Below, piece after piece: positions 40,930 through 52,029 of a stretch of 64,000 nucleotides of DNA (the stretch's first letter is position 1; each line of letters starts with the position of its first letter). The DNA is from Agarophyton chilense. Taxonomy: Eukaryota > Rhodophyta > Florideophyceae > Gracilariales > Gracilariaceae. Made by a program: the position numbers and the translations under genes. The notes beneath the pieces are model-generated. The model was given only the letters and a program-made list of their open reading frames with translations, was not told where the DNA came from and did not search any database. The stretch is from assembly GCA_030374765.1 (NCBI GenBank), contig JARGXX010000054.1:1-64000 (forward strand), read 5' to 3'.

Positions 40930-42027
40930 ATGGACAATGAACTTGTTGCACACCAGTTTTCGGGGTTTCTCAAGAGAAGGCGATTGCACTACACAAATCG
41001 CAGCAACCAAAACAGAAGAAGCTTAGATGAGTTTCCCCGCGCTCTCCGACTACCGCCGCTTGGAAACCCTCAAGCAGGGAGTCTTCCAAGCTTCCAATCT
41101 CTATTCGGCCGCTCGGAAGATTCAAGACTTCCATCCGGCCATCGATTTATTTCTCAACGACTACCGCCGCTTGGATTATCTCAACTGGGAAGTTTTCCGG
41201 GTTTGGAATCTTCATTTGGCCGCCCAGACGATTCCAGACTTCCATCTCGCCATCAATTTAGATCTCTTCGACTACCGCCGCTTGGAAACCCGCAACCACA
41301 AAGTCTTTCGAGTTTCCAATCTCTATTCGGCCGCCCATTCGGCCGCCCGGAAGATTCAAGACTTGGATTCGGTCATCAACCCACTTCTTGCGATGTCCGT
41401 CGGAGTGGAAGTGGAACCGCTCGTCCCGTGTCTCTCGAACGGTTTCAGGAAGCAAGGGGCACTCACCCCATTCCTGCACTCCAGTCCCACGGAAATGAAC
41501 ACTACACGGAAATCCCACACCAACACCGCCATGGGGAAACAGCGTGGCGAAGAAAAAGTGTTCTGAAACTACCTCAGGAGCGCAAGAGTCGGGATGAAGG
41601 CGCCCCAGAGATTGCACAGAGATTTTGTTCAGATAGCATTCGCCAATCTCCAGTTCATGTGCCTTATCCTGCCCCGGAAGCGTCGTGTCTCGTTCAAGAA
41701 GTTTCCCACCGGTCTCCTGAGCACAACCTCCGTGACGATTCGTTGTTGCCGATACGTACAGCTCCTGCTGGTTGCTCATCATTTCCAACCCATCAACCAG
41801 GACTCGAAAAACTTGGCATCACAGGCTCCCGTACCAAACGTCCCCAGATTTTCCAGTGTGAGTGGTGTACGAAGTCGTTTGGTCGCAAGCATCATAAGGT
41901 GCGACACATCCAAGCCATTCATCGAAAAGTGAGTTACTTCAGCTTTCACTGCGGATCTCAATCACGTCGGTCTTTTCTAACATTTCTCTTTGCAATTGCT
42001 TTTGAAACCATCTTCTTTGACATATAA
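40930..42027 (+). pseudogene. C2H2 zinc-finger gene copy Z4, fingers 2-3 deleted
   Basis: Same layout as Z1: the start MDNELVAHQ, three 37-residue repeats, the middle region and finger 1 (FQCEWCTKSFGRKHHKVRH). The intron-like segment is present but stops at FFDI, and the exon with fingers 2-3 is deleted as in Z1. With Z4i (42277-43080) it repeats the Z1/Z1i arrangement. Confidence 0.72.
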
Positions 42028-42276
42028 CTCATATTGGATCGGGTAGAACCCAGGTTCACTTTGCAAAGAGCACTGATCGAATTCCACATGAAAACTGCTC
42101 ATTAAGCTTTCGAGCATTTGCAATTTAGGCTGTACAAGATCTACTTTACGGAGATGGAGGATAATTTGAGCCATGTATGCGCAGAGCACCCCAATCGTCA
42201 CAGTTTACCAACGGGTGTGAGGAAAGTATAGCTTGCGACTCTAGCCGTAATGGAGTAAGTTATCTACAAGCTTCTA

Positions 42277-43080
42277 TCAGTGTTCTATCGCCTGAAGGTT
42301 ATGCTCAGGAGAACTGCTTGGAAACTTCTTGCGTGGAATACAACGCTTGCGGGGCAGAACAAGGCACGGGAACTGCATATTGGTGAATGTTTTCTGAAGA
42401 AAACCCCTGTGAAATCTCTGGCGCTCCTTCTTCCAGACTATTATGTTCCTGAAGTACTTCCAGAACGTTGCCTCTTCGCCACACTTTTTCCTCATGGTGG
42501 CTGTTGTGTGGCATTTCCGTGGGACTGGAATGAAGTCTTGGTTGGGGTAAGCGCAACTTGCTTCCTGAGACAAATTGAGAGACACCGGACGGAAGGTCCC
42601 ACTTCTACTCCGTTGGACATCACAAGAAATGGATTTATGGCCAAATCCAAGTCTTGAATCTTCCGGGCGGCCAAATGAAGATTCCAAACTTGGGAGAGTT
42701 CTCGGTTGAGATGTTCTAAGCGGGTGTTCTCGGAGAGAGCTGGTTTGATACACGGATGGAAGTCTTGAATCTTCCGGGCGGCCGGAGATGGATTCTAAGC
42801 GTGGAAGACTGCCCGTCTGAGGGTTTCCAAGCGGCGGTAGTTTAGTTGGAGAGCGGGGGGGAAACCCATCTGGGAGTCTTCTGTTTTCGTTGCTGCGATT
42901 TGGGTCGTGCAGCCCACATGCCGAAAGGCCTTGTGAGTAATTAGTATACCTATCTTGATACCGCTGGCAATCGTAAACTGAGAGAAATTCTCTAGTACGC
43001 GAAATAACAAGACACGCATTATAAGCTGTCTTCTTTTCCACACTTTTCTCGCGTTCTATCAGGAAGCAAGACCGGATCAT
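42277..43080 (-). pseudogene. Inverted zinc-finger gene copy Z4i, lacking fingers
   Basis: Almost identical to 29836-30639 (Z1i), with few changes by eye (for example CHTTAT for CHKTAT). Same frame shift within the middle region; the matching frame is 42305-42556. No fingers. Confidence 0.65.
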
Positions 43081-43089
43081 GTCCTCAAA

Positions 43090-44400
43090 AGACGGAGAAA
43101 GAAACCTCGGTCACGAAATCACAGGAAAGGGTGATGTAGTCCACACCACACGATAACAAAGAAGAAGCGAGCTGTCCTAAACATAGTAGCGTTGCTATAT
43201 TTTTGTTACGTTGTGAATGGCAATTATTTCTTGGAAAGATTTTGCTCCGAGTGGCGGACGCATGTTGAGTGGTTCGAAACTCTGTCAGAATGGCGGGAGT
43301 CCAGGCCGGCAACAGAATTGTTCACCTTACCCACCCCACTTGAAGGTGAACAATTGAAGCGGCAACCCCTGCATCTGCAGGCCGTTGTTGTTCGAATATT
43401 TTCTCTCTCAGGACACGGAATGACGCGCCCAGAGGGCACCAGAAATCCTTCAAATAAAAGGCCCATGTACCTCGCGCCCAGCTTGCAGTGGCATCATCTT
43501 CATCTAGCACGTGAATACCCCGGCCGAGCTTTGATGGTAACGGTCTCAAGAGCGACAAAAAAGCAATAGCTGTGGTCCAAATTCGTTTCGGAGCCGACAT
43601 TCACATTCGACTTGACAAATCCTGTGCTCATGCCCAACGCTGTCTTCCTGTTGGAGCAGCCGCCGCATTCCTGTGCAAGCGCTCACGATGCAAGATAGTA
43701 GCCTAGCATCGCATTACCTGCCAACCACTACAATGTATTAGCATTTCATCCAACCGTTTAGAACCAGCACCCAGCCCACTGGTGCTCACCCCGACGCAGT
43801 AACGCTACTGAAGCTATTCTCTTCTCTCCACTGCACTACAGAGTGCCCCGATCTGGTACGTTTTGAAGAATTGAGTTGAGTACCTGTACAATTTTAAACA
43901 ATATCGCAATGCCCATGTCTATCTATGCCACAGGCACCAGCGATACGCTGTACCGCTGTGAAACACGTACAACATCCATCAGTGACGTACAGATTGACAT
44001 AACCAGTACGTCACCTTAAGTGTCCGGAAGGTCGCATAGTATCCCTATATAAATCCGGCACGTTATCCTCGGAGCTCTTCCGAGAGCTCCAGGCAGACCC
44101 TTTGTGCCGACTATTTCTTGTGTTGAGATCGCTCCCCACACTGCACACGTATGAACTTCAACAACATGTCCGAAGCTCAACTTACAACCGCATCCTTGCA
44201 CAAAGGCCTTGTATCATTGTGTGATGCATGAAGACCAAGCCAAGTTCTATCAGAGTGCAGTGAAAGAAACAGAAGACTTTTGAATACACCATGTCAATGA
44301 TGATCGCGTAGAAACAGTCGGCCTTGGGTTGGGAAACAAAAGAGCACGGCGTTGAGCGTGCAAGAATGAAGCGACGAAACAAGAATCCGTGCTGGGCAAG
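43090..44400. other. Duplicated tail, copy 2, with solo LTR
   Basis: Collinear with 30650-32200. The frame 43192-43569 shares conserved words with 31070-31432, and KAIAVVQIRFGADIHIRLDK (about 43550-43610, another frame) matches the inverted copy at 27.5 kb. Coding status is unclear. Confidence 0.4.
43957..44187 (+). repeat. Solo LTR of an unplaced family (231 bp)
   Basis: TGTGAAACACG to CAACTTACA, flanked by perfect target duplications ACCGC (43952-43956 and 44188-44192). The paralogous site at 31754-31758 is empty with a single ACCGC. TATATAAA at 44046-44053 is a likely TATA box. TG...CA ends suggest gypsy. No internal region is in the window. Confidence 0.88.
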
Positions 44401-45712
44401 TGCTACCGCGGGAGCCTCTCGGCATTTCAGAGCTTAAGATGTCTTATTACACTGCATTTTGGTTGTTAGTCTTAATCTCGGGTCTATATTCAACCATTTA
44501 TTGAAGCTTTCTTACAAGTACCTTTCAACAACGAACAACTCTTCTACTCTTAAAATTTCTGTTGCCACGAAAACTTAGTGCAAAATAAATATCTACTTAT
44601 GATAAGCTGCTACGCAACCATAGCAGCTAATGCAGTTTGCAATTCATATTAGTACAGAGATTCTGGGCACAATTCAGACTTTTTTGGGGCACAAGCTTCA
44701 GTATACAATCTGGCCCTTCATGCTGCGCGTGGGTGCTGCTGGAGCTTACGGTGTCGCCACCGTGTGGAGAAAGGAACTTGTGCGCACTTGATGCAGAAGA
44801 CGAAAGCCACAGTTTGAATAATAAGTCAATACTCAAACGGCGGCATTGGTGGTATTTTCATTCCCCAGAACTCTCACATCTGTATCAAGGGTCCCATCCG
44901 TATTGCACTCGGTTCACGTTTTGGAACGTAGAGCCGTCCCGAGCAGTCTACTCCCAGTGAATCAGTCACGTTCTTTAACGCTGTGCAGACATTGTGCATC
45001 CTTCCAGCCAATCACTCAAAAAAAGTATGAAGTTTCTTGTATGGAAGAGTGCCTATTCCGAGAACATTGCTTCCTAGCGATAAGAGAATCGGCGGTGTGC
45101 GCGTACTGATTGTATTAAAAGCGGTGTGACGATGAATCGAAGATCTGAATGAACTGGTCTGTCCGATCAATTTCAAAGACAACGTAAACATGACCGGTCG
45201 CGAAGAGTGATCAAGGAACATGAAAAAAATATCGTTGCATGTGTAACAAATAGAGCCCTTGACGTCGAGCACGGTTTTCGCCCAGCTCCTGTCAGTCCTG
45301 TGTGCCATCAGACTGGACGGTGATCCGAATCCAAGCTGTCCGCTGTCGGCAGCGATGCTGTGTCGGAGCAACTGCGAAATATGCTGCAACGAACTGCAGT
45401 TTGTGCGAACCAAAGCACTCTTTAAGCAGCCACCGAGTCTGCTGCTCTCATTTCTACGAGGTTGAGATAACTGGGCCTTTTCCCGCCACAATGACGGAAT
45501 TCTGTCTACTGGCTTTTAGCGATTTGAAAATGGGGGGGAGGAAAACAATTTCGTAGATGAAAAATGCGCCACACAGCTGTAACAAAATCTTGCGCACAAT
45601 CGCAGGCCTTTCCTAGCGACATAAGTAGGAGATATTCTTGAGTTAGGCGCAAACGGCACTCATAAAGCGCTTCAGACTGACGGCTCATAGACCTCACGCA
45701 AAGCATGCCACA
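44400..45712. other. Stretch without supported features
   Basis: Only short frames with no recognisable content (for example 45012-45491 minus, 159 codons, Ser-rich). No repeats of other window parts seen. It forms the left flank of GypC. Confidence 0.4.
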
Positions 45713-45717
45713 GTAAC

Positions 45718-45897
45718 TGTCGGGCACGTGTAGCGCGCATGCGCCACACGTGTCGACGTAGTGCATAACGAGCTCGCCGCCGCTCGCGCCCGATATTTTA
45801 GAGGCGCGAGAGCGGCGGCGGCTCTTAAGGAAAAAGGTAGGCAACAGTGGGAAGAAAAGAAAAGGATACGCTTGCCCCTACAGACAAGCGCTTTTCA
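45718..45897 (+). repeat. GypC 5' LTR (180 bp)
   Basis: TGTCGGGCACG to GCGCTTTTCA. GTAAC duplication on the left. Followed at once by TGGTACCGCATCC, the likely primer-binding site. Confidence 0.95.
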
Positions 45898-45915
45898 TGG
45901 TACCGCATCCAAGGT
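45898..45915 (+). promoter_or_regulatory. GypC primer-binding site
   Basis: TGGTACCGCATCCAAGGT starts at the first base after the LTR, with TGG for a tRNA CCA end. Primer tRNA not assigned. Different from the GypA/GypB site. Confidence 0.6.
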
Positions 45916-46436
45916 CTGACATCGAGAGAAAAATGGCAGTCCTCACAGGTACATGTTGTGTTCGATGGCGCGGCAACTTCAGATGTTGCGCGCTTTTTCT
46001 TTGCGTACGAAAACTTTGTCACCCTAGGCAAGTCCGACGAGGATCGGGCAGTGCAGCTGTTATGCCACCTCGAGGGTGACGCGTTTGACTTCTACAACCG
46101 CAATTTCGCTGTTGATGGCAGTCTCACTAGCGCAGCGAGCAATTACGGTTTTATAAAGGCTAGGATGAATACGGAGTTCAAACGGACTCCAAAGCCGGAA
46201 GATGAAGTTCATGAGGCCGTTTCCGGACGACTCGACCCTGCCGATATTCAGAGGTCGCTTTTGCAGTTAGAAGCTCTCTACAAAAGAGTTGGGTTCAACG
46301 AAACCGCGTCGTTTGGACTTTTTTGCAACGCAGTCGCCGCCGTTCCACACATGGCGCAGTTCGTGATGTTCGGGCTCCGGATGACTATCAGTCGTTGAAA
46401 AAGGCTATAAGAGATTACGAAAGCGGCCGAAGGCAT
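45898..46436 (+). pseudogene. GypC gag, frameshifted near its end
   Basis: The frame is open from within the LTR (45847, GTG) to 46398, so the true start is uncertain. No ATG follows the LTR until KARMNTEF. Gag features: VARFFFAYENFVTLGK, AVQLLCHLEGDAFDFYNRNF, the retrotransposon-gag helical domain. The frame shifts near 46370 (continuation RAPDDYQSLKKAIRDYESG in frame 46323-46574) and again near 46435 into the pol frame (KAFLSPPDLSVSP). These are probably two small indels; programmed shifting is less likely because two are needed. Confidence 0.75.
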
Positions 46437-46438
46437 TT

Positions 46439-49400
46439 TTGTCTCCGCCTGATCTTAGTGTCTCACCTCAGGTGCCAACGAGGAAGATACTCCGCCGTGC
46501 CGATGCTCCGTCCGGAACTGCACAGCAGTTGGAGAGCAAGGTGGACCAGTTGGCGGGAGAGTTCGAAGAGCTGACAATGCTCGTGAAGAAAAAGTTCGAG
46601 GGTCCATCGGGATTATCTGACAAGGACTGGACTTGCAGTTACTGCAACAAGCCCGGTCATGGAGCGAACCGCTGCCCATCTAACCCTCACTGTAATACGA
46701 GGTGTAGACGATGCGGCAAGTTTGGCCATCAGGAAGAGACCTGTTGGTCTAAATCGAAGCAGGAAGAGAAGCGAGCAGTTGGGTTCAGTGGAGTGAAGTC
46801 GGAATCCGCAGAAGGACTGAAGATCAAGAAGAATGAAGAAAAAGATCATGTGGCCGTGGTACAGGAAGCTCCGGCCGTGAAAGATGTGGTCGCCGCAGCG
46901 AAGAGGAACGCAGACGGTGAGGCCCTACCGAAGCAGCCCCGGACTGGAATCATGGGCATTGATGCCTTGGTTAACAAGAGCCGTGGAGCCTTTCGCAAGG
47001 TTGCTGCCCTGAAGGGCAAGAAGAAATCGAGGAAACCGAAGAAGGGCAAAGGGACAGCACAAGGCCTCCAGGACCAGGTGGGCAAGTATAATGTGATGGC
47101 CGAGTTGGCCTATGCCTCGTCTGGCCTAAGCTTTGGCCAGTTGTTGCGTGGGGATGCCGATGAGGCAAGGAAGCGGTTGAAGCACCTATTGTCGGGGAAA
47201 GTTCCGATAAGGCACGCTTCCGTCCTCCATGCCACTAGCCTACCACTTCGCCTGAAGGTAGTGGCCATCAAGCTGTACGGAACTGACGCCAATGCCCTCT
47301 TGGATTCGGGGGCAGTTCCGAACCTCCTGTCCTGGGAGATGTGTGACCATTTGACCCTGACGCCCTCGCCGACGAGCAGGAGGGTGACGGTGGCCGATGG
47401 GAGTGCCGCAGACGTTCTGGGTTGCGTGAACGGAGTTTCAGTTTCATTTGGGAAGATGGGAGTCCCCTTGGACTTCTTGGTGGTGAACAATACGCCGTTC
47501 GATGTGATAATTGGATGCCCGACCCTCGAGGCCCTGCAAGCTCAGCTAGACTTTAGCAGACGGCAGGTGAGCCTCATGATCGGGGCGGAACAAGTCCTGT
47601 TGCAGTTGTACAATGAGCCACCGGTGGTGGACGGAGCTCGCACCGATTGCGAGGACTTTGTGTCGCCGGACGACTCGGAACCGGATGTGTTTCCCGCTGA
47701 GTCTGGATCTTCCAGTTCCGGCTCAGCGGGCGAGTCAGAGAGCGAGTCGGAGTTGGTACTAGCAGTACTCGACAGGGAGCCTCATGAGCCTGACCTGGCG
47801 GGCGTCGATTCAGACGTCCCATCGTCAGGGGAAGACGAAGAGAGTGCACGGTCGGCGTTGTTGTCCTCGAAGATGGCGCACCTGCGCCCAGACGTTCAGA
47901 AGCAGATGACGGACTCCCTGAAGGAGACCGACATTATTGCCTGGAGTAGTGGCGATCTCAGTCCAGCGGATGTGCCCGTTAAGCACAGTTTTGAGCTGAC
48001 GGACGAGAAGCCGCTCTACTCAAAGGTGCGAAGGATGCCCCCGAGGCACAACGCCGTGATCAGGAAAGAAGTGAATGAGCTATTGAAGACGGGAATCATT
48101 ACCCCGTCCAGCTCTGCTTGGTCCTTTCCAGTGGTCATAGCGACCAAGAAGGATGGCAATCCGAGGTTCTGCGTTGATTACCGACAGCTGAACCGGGTGA
48201 TGAAGCCAGACCGCTGGCCTCTCCCGAAGATTGAAGAGATCTTCGACGACCTCGTTGGGTCGAAGGTCTTCACGACGTTAGACCTTTTCACAGGTTACTG
48301 GCAGGTCTGCATGTCGGAGGCCTGCAAAGAAAAGACGACGTTCGTCTGTCGTTACGGCACCTACAAGTTTGAGGTGATGCCGTTCGGGCTGATGAATGCC
48401 CCCTCTACATTTCAGAGAATGATGGATGAGGTGTTGCGGGACCTGCCCTTCGTTATGGTGTACGTTGACGACGTCGTCATCTTCTCCAAGACGATGGATG
48501 AGCACCTGGCCCATTGTCGGGAGGTGTTCCGCAGGATTGGTCTCGCTAGTTTGAAGGTGAAGGTGACGAAGTGTAGCTTCGCACAATCTGAGATCAAACT
48601 CCTTGGCCATGTGATTGATGGGAACGGCATCCGGGTGGACGTTGATAAGATCGCCGACATTGTGGAGGCCCCCGTCCCGAGAAACAAGACAGAGCTCAGG
48701 AGCTTCCTTGGTCTGGCGGGGTACTATCGAAGATTCATCAGAGACTTCGCCAAGAGTTCGGCGGTGCTGCATGCCGCCACTTCGGCGAAGAAGAAGTTCG
48801 AGTGGAACCCCGAGATGCAGGTCGCGTTTGAGGATCTCAAAAAGAAAATGACGACGCCGCCGGTGCTAACCTTTCCCGACTTCGACTCTCCTTTCATTGT
48901 CGAGACTGATGCTTCGGGTGTGGCATTGGGGGCTGTCCTCAGCCAAAAGAAAGAGGATGGGAAAGTGCACCCCATCCAGTACGCGTCTAGGTCTATGACG
49001 CCTGCGGAGAGGAACTATGCTACCTGTGAGAGGGAGGCATTGGCAGTTGTGTTCGCCCTGAAGAAGTTTCGGGTGTACCTGCTGTCGTCAGTCCCCTTCA
49101 CGGTTCTTACCGATCACCAGGCCCTTCAGTATGCCTTCCGGAAGAAGGATGTGCATGGAAGGTTGGCAAGGTGGCTGGACCTATTTGCGGAGTACGAGTT
49201 TGAAATCAAATACCGCCCGGGAGTCGCCAATGGGGCCCCCGATTACTTGTCGCGGATCCAGGCCGAGGAGAAGGGACCTGGACGTGATGAAACCGGACGA
49301 GAACAAGGGTTAGTCGCGACCATTACTTGGTCGGACCCGCGTTTGGACGGACTGGAAGAAGGGCTGCTAAACGTCGCGAGGTTTCTCTCCGGGGCCCTCG

Positions 49401-49885
49401 TGCACGAAGAAGATGCGGACGCAAGGAGAGCCGTCCGTAGAAGGGCGAAGTCGTTCATGTTGTGGAACAACACTTTGTTTCACAGGGAGGCCGGAGGTCT
49501 CCGCGCCGTCCCACCGATGGGGGAGCGTGGAAAAGTGATTCAGATGTTCCATGATGACATTGGTCACTGTGATGTCGCTGCGACACGGAGATTCATCCGG
49601 GAAAGGTTCTGGTGGCCGGGCGTCCTCAAGGACGTGACCTCGTACGTGCGTGGATGTTACCAGTGTCAGAGGGCGGCAAGGCTGCCCACCTATCGCACTA
49701 ACCTCCGCACCCCTGTCAGCGGACTCTTCGAGACGGTCTCCCTGGACTTCGCAGGTCCGTTTCCAGCGTCAAAGGGGAAGAAGAAGTTCCTCATCATCGC
49801 GGTGGAGCACTTGACTGGGTGGCCCATAGCACGGGTCACCAAAACCTCGGTCGCAGACACGGTGGTCGAGTTTGTGAAGGAATAA
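46439..49885 (+). CDS. GypC pol: zinc knuckles, protease, RT, RNase H, integrase N part
   Basis: 1148 codons. Residues about 60-110: two CX2CX4HX4C knuckles (CSYCNKPGHGANRC; CRRCGKFGHQEETC), i.e. Gag nucleocapsid. About 285-360: aspartic protease (ALLDSGAVPNLL, DVIIGCPTLEAL). About 545-740: RT with CVDYRQLNRV, TTLDLFTGYWQV, FGLMNAPSTFQRMMDEV, VYVDDVVIF, all catalytic Asp present. About 820-930: RNase H (VETDASGVALGAVLSQ, ALAVVFALKKFRVYL, LTDHQAL). From about 1020: integrase with GHCDVAATRRFIRERFWWPG, CYQCQ and first catalytic Asp (VSLDFAGPFP). It ends at TAA 49883-49885; the frame continues in register afterwards. Confidence 0.93.
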   Translation: MSPPDLSVSPQVPTRKILRRADAPSGTAQQLESKVDQLAGEFEELTMLVKKKFEGPSGLSDKDWTCSYCNKPGHGANRCPSNPHCNTRCRRCGKFGHQEETCWSKSKQEEKRAVGFSGVKSESAEGLKIKKNEEKDHVAVVQEAPAVKDVVAAAKRNADGEALPKQPRTGIMGIDALVNKSRGAFRKVAALKGKKKSRKPKKGKGTAQGLQDQVGKYNVMAELAYASSGLSFGQLLRGDADEARKRLKHLLSGKVPIRHASVLHATSLPLRLKVVAIKLYGTDANALLDSGAVPNLLSWEMCDHLTLTPSPTSRRVTVADGSAADVLGCVNGVSVSFGKMGVPLDFLVVNNTPFDVIIGCPTLEALQAQLDFSRRQVSLMIGAEQVLLQLYNEPPVVDGARTDCEDFVSPDDSEPDVFPAESGSSSSGSAGESESESELVLAVLDREPHEPDLAGVDSDVPSSGEDEESARSALLSSKMAHLRPDVQKQMTDSLKETDIIAWSSGDLSPADVPVKHSFELTDEKPLYSKVRRMPPRHNAVIRKEVNELLKTGIITPSSSAWSFPVVIATKKDGNPRFCVDYRQLNRVMKPDRWPLPKIEEIFDDLVGSKVFTTLDLFTGYWQVCMSEACKEKTTFVCRYGTYKFEVMPFGLMNAPSTFQRMMDEVLRDLPFVMVYVDDVVIFSKTMDEHLAHCREVFRRIGLASLKVKVTKCSFAQSEIKLLGHVIDGNGIRVDVDKIADIVEAPVPRNKTELRSFLGLAGYYRRFIRDFAKSSAVLHAATSAKKKFEWNPEMQVAFEDLKKKMTTPPVLTFPDFDSPFIVETDASGVALGAVLSQKKEDGKVHPIQYASRSMTPAERNYATCEREALAVVFALKKFRVYLLSSVPFTVLTDHQALQYAFRKKDVHGRLARWLDLFAEYEFEIKYRPGVANGAPDYLSRIQAEEKGPGRDETGREQGLVATITWSDPRLDGLEEGLLNVARFLSGALVHEEDADARRAVRRRAKSFMLWNNTLFHREAGGLRAVPPMGERGKVIQMFHDDIGHCDVAATRRFIRERFWWPGVLKDVTSYVRGCYQCQRAARLPTYRTNLRTPVSGLFETVSLDFAGPFPASKGKKKFLIIAVEHLTGWPIARVTKTSVADTVVEFVKE

Positions 49886-50623
49886 ATAGTTCGTCCATTT
49901 GGCCCTCCTCGCACGGTTGTCTCTGATAACGCGAATGCGTTCACGGCGGGTGTTGTCGAGGCGTTCAATAAGAAGCACGGGATATCTTGGAGGACAGTGC
50001 TCCCCTATGCCCCGATGGCAAACGGTAGGGCGGAGAGGATGGTCGGGACGATCAAAGGCGCGGTGAAGAAGATCGTATTACAAGGAACGCTGGACTGGGA
50101 AAAGGCCCTGCCCAGCGTCTTGTACGGGTATCGTAGGAGAGACCGAAGGGTGGTGCCGTCTCCTTTCGAGCTATTGTACGGGGTTCGCCCCCGCATGATG
50201 GCGACGGATGCCGTGGCACTGTTGCCCTGCGCCACTCCGAGCCAAAGAGCACTGGAGGTCTTGAGCATGAGCGGAGAGCGGTCAATGATGGTTGCGAGAT
50301 CCAGCAACCCCCAGCTGACGAAGGGGAAGATCGAGAAGTACGTGGTGGGAGAAGAAGTGCTGGTAGCGCACGGTCCGGCGTTCAACAAGGCCAAGGAGTG
50401 GCCCGCTTTCGACTCCTACTACTATGGCCGATGCAGGGTTGTGAAAGCTGCTCATCCGCGCTACGAGCTGCAGTCCTCGACCGGGCGGGTCACTCGGAGT
50501 GCCATACACGCGAGGAGGCTGAAGACGTACAGATGTCAGCCTCCGCACCTGCAGAGACCAGTGTCGCCCGTCTCGTGCTGCTGCAGCGCGAAGCACGGAC
50601 CGGTTCACTGTGGAAGTCAGTAG
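49886..50623 (+). pseudogene. GypC integrase C part after a single in-frame stop
   Basis: Same frame as the upstream pol: VVSDNANAFTAG (second catalytic Asp), LPYAPMANGRAERMVGTIK (third, Glu), then PSPFELLYGVRPRMMA and a C-terminal SH3-like part (VGEEVLVAHGPAF, YELQSSTGRVTRSAIHARRL). Only the TAA at 49883 separates it from the upstream block. No chromodomain is seen. It ends with TAG at 50621-50623, yet the same frame continues into the tandem repeats. Confidence 0.88.
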
Positions 50624-50654
50624 CACCGGTAGGAAGAGAAGTGGTCGAAGGTCT

Positions 50655-50960
50655 TTGTTCCGAACCTAAGTGAAGGCGGACAAGCCACGAAGCGCGAAAG
50701 AAGAAGAAGCTTGGATCTGAACCTAAGTAATGATGGACAAGCCATAAAGCGCGGAAGAAGAAGAAGCTTGGATCCGAACCTAAGTGATGGTGGACAAACC
50801 ATAAAGCGCGGAAGAAGAAGAAGCTTGGATCCGAACCTAAGTGATGGTGGACAAGCCATAAAGCGCGGAAGAAGAAGAACCTGGAATCCGAACCTAAGTA
50901 AATGTGGACAAGCCATGAAGCGCAGGCGAAGATGACGCTTGGATCCGAAACTCAGTGAAG
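50655..50960 (+). repeat. 57-bp tandem repeats downstream of GypC pol
   Basis: About five units of 57 bp (GAACCTAAGTGATGGTGG... GAAGAAGAAGCTTGGATCC), more diverged ones to about 51080. In the pol frame each encodes 19 residues of the form DPNLSDGGQAIKRGRRRSL, a strongly basic repeat. Open plus-strand block 50711-50935. Confidence 0.85.
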
Positions 50961-51273
50961 GTGGACAAGCCCAGCGTGCAGCGAAGAAAAAAGCTCAAAC
51001 CCGAGAGAACATTAATGAGCCGAAACAGCAGAAGAAGAAAGAAGTTGGGTCCGAACCTAAGTGAAGGTGGAAAAGCCATGGAACGTTAGAGAAGAAGAAT
51101 CTTTAGGACGCATAAGGCTGAGCTAAAGCCGAAGAAAATTTGAGACTAGATTCAAGCTGAAGAAAGGCGGACTAGTGATGACAGGGTGTGTAAAGTTCTC
51201 TTATCTCGGTCACGTAGGGATGCTCCCCTCCGCAGAGTCGAAATAACTCCTTGCAGAGGCTAGAAGATACCGC

Positions 51274-52029
51274 TCAGTGCCGTAGAAGATTAAGCGGTTG
51301 ACCGGTCGGAGAAGAAATAAACTCTGATATTTCTACAGGTGACGGAGGTGGCGGGTGGAGCTGCGTCATTGGAACTACAGGAAGAGAAGAGGTGTCGCAA
51401 GTACTGGCACGGACAGAGATTATGTTCAGGTGATGACTGGCCGTTGCCACCCGTTTCACATTGGGCGAAGGGTAACCCCGCGTCGATGAGGCTGACGCAC
51501 GAGAATTCTTTGCGCTCCGCGTTGGTCCAGCGGCCGTCATTTGGGCAGTAGTAAACCGCCGCTGCGCGGCTGAATGACCACTGTGGTCAGCATGCGGTTC
51601 TTCACGACCTTGTGCAGAGGAAGCTGAAGATCGAGCTGTCGGTTGGAATGCTCGAGATTCAGAGAGTTGCGAGGTACCTTTGCACCTATGCCCTTCTCGA
51701 AGATGCTTTTGGTTGCAAGCACGCGGATGCTGATGCACGGTCAAAAAAAAAGAGTTTGGTAGGCTGCGTGGAGGACGATGTAGTCCTCGGACTTACCGGA
51801 TTGAAGGAAGGAGAGACAGGAGTCGAGGTGTCTTGCTCACTGCTCCTAGACCTCTCTTCCTGGCGCGAGGCCTTGCGGTGCGCTCTGTAGGCAGCCCGCA
51901 GTCGACCCTTGTCGCCCTGCGCCACCCCGTTCGGAAGCTTAAGAGTTACCGGAGCTATCTCTGATTCCGGCGGCGCTGGGGCATGGGGACTACGGGCGTT
52001 CATCGCGCGTCGCGGCATCGTGGGGAGGA
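51274..52029 (-). other. Antisense open frames in GypC 3' region
   Basis: Minus frames 51686-52029 (from MPRRAMNARSPHAP; contains LRAAYRAHRKASRQEERSRS) and 51274-51744 (Ser/Pro/Ala-rich, 157 codons) overlap around an A9/T9 homopolymer at 51743-51751. They could be one antisense gene joined by a shift, placed as in GypA. No similarity to the GypA antisense protein was seen, and GC-rich low-complexity DNA is often open by chance. Confidence 0.3.

Noticed and set aside
45847-45897. GypC gag start at 45847 inside the 5' LTR
   Set aside because: The frame is open through the LTR and primer site, but the codon is GTG and the identical LTR at the 3' end shows this is LTR sequence. The real start is uncertain.
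46323-46574. Programmed frameshift between GypC gag and pol
   Set aside because: Reading the homologous protein needs two shifts (near 46370 and 46435) in opposite positions with no clear slip site at the first; ordinary indels fit better.
50655-51080. Regular direct repeats that could suggest a CRISPR array
   Set aside because: Units are contiguous 57-bp tandem repeats with no unique spacers, inside a eukaryotic retrotransposon.
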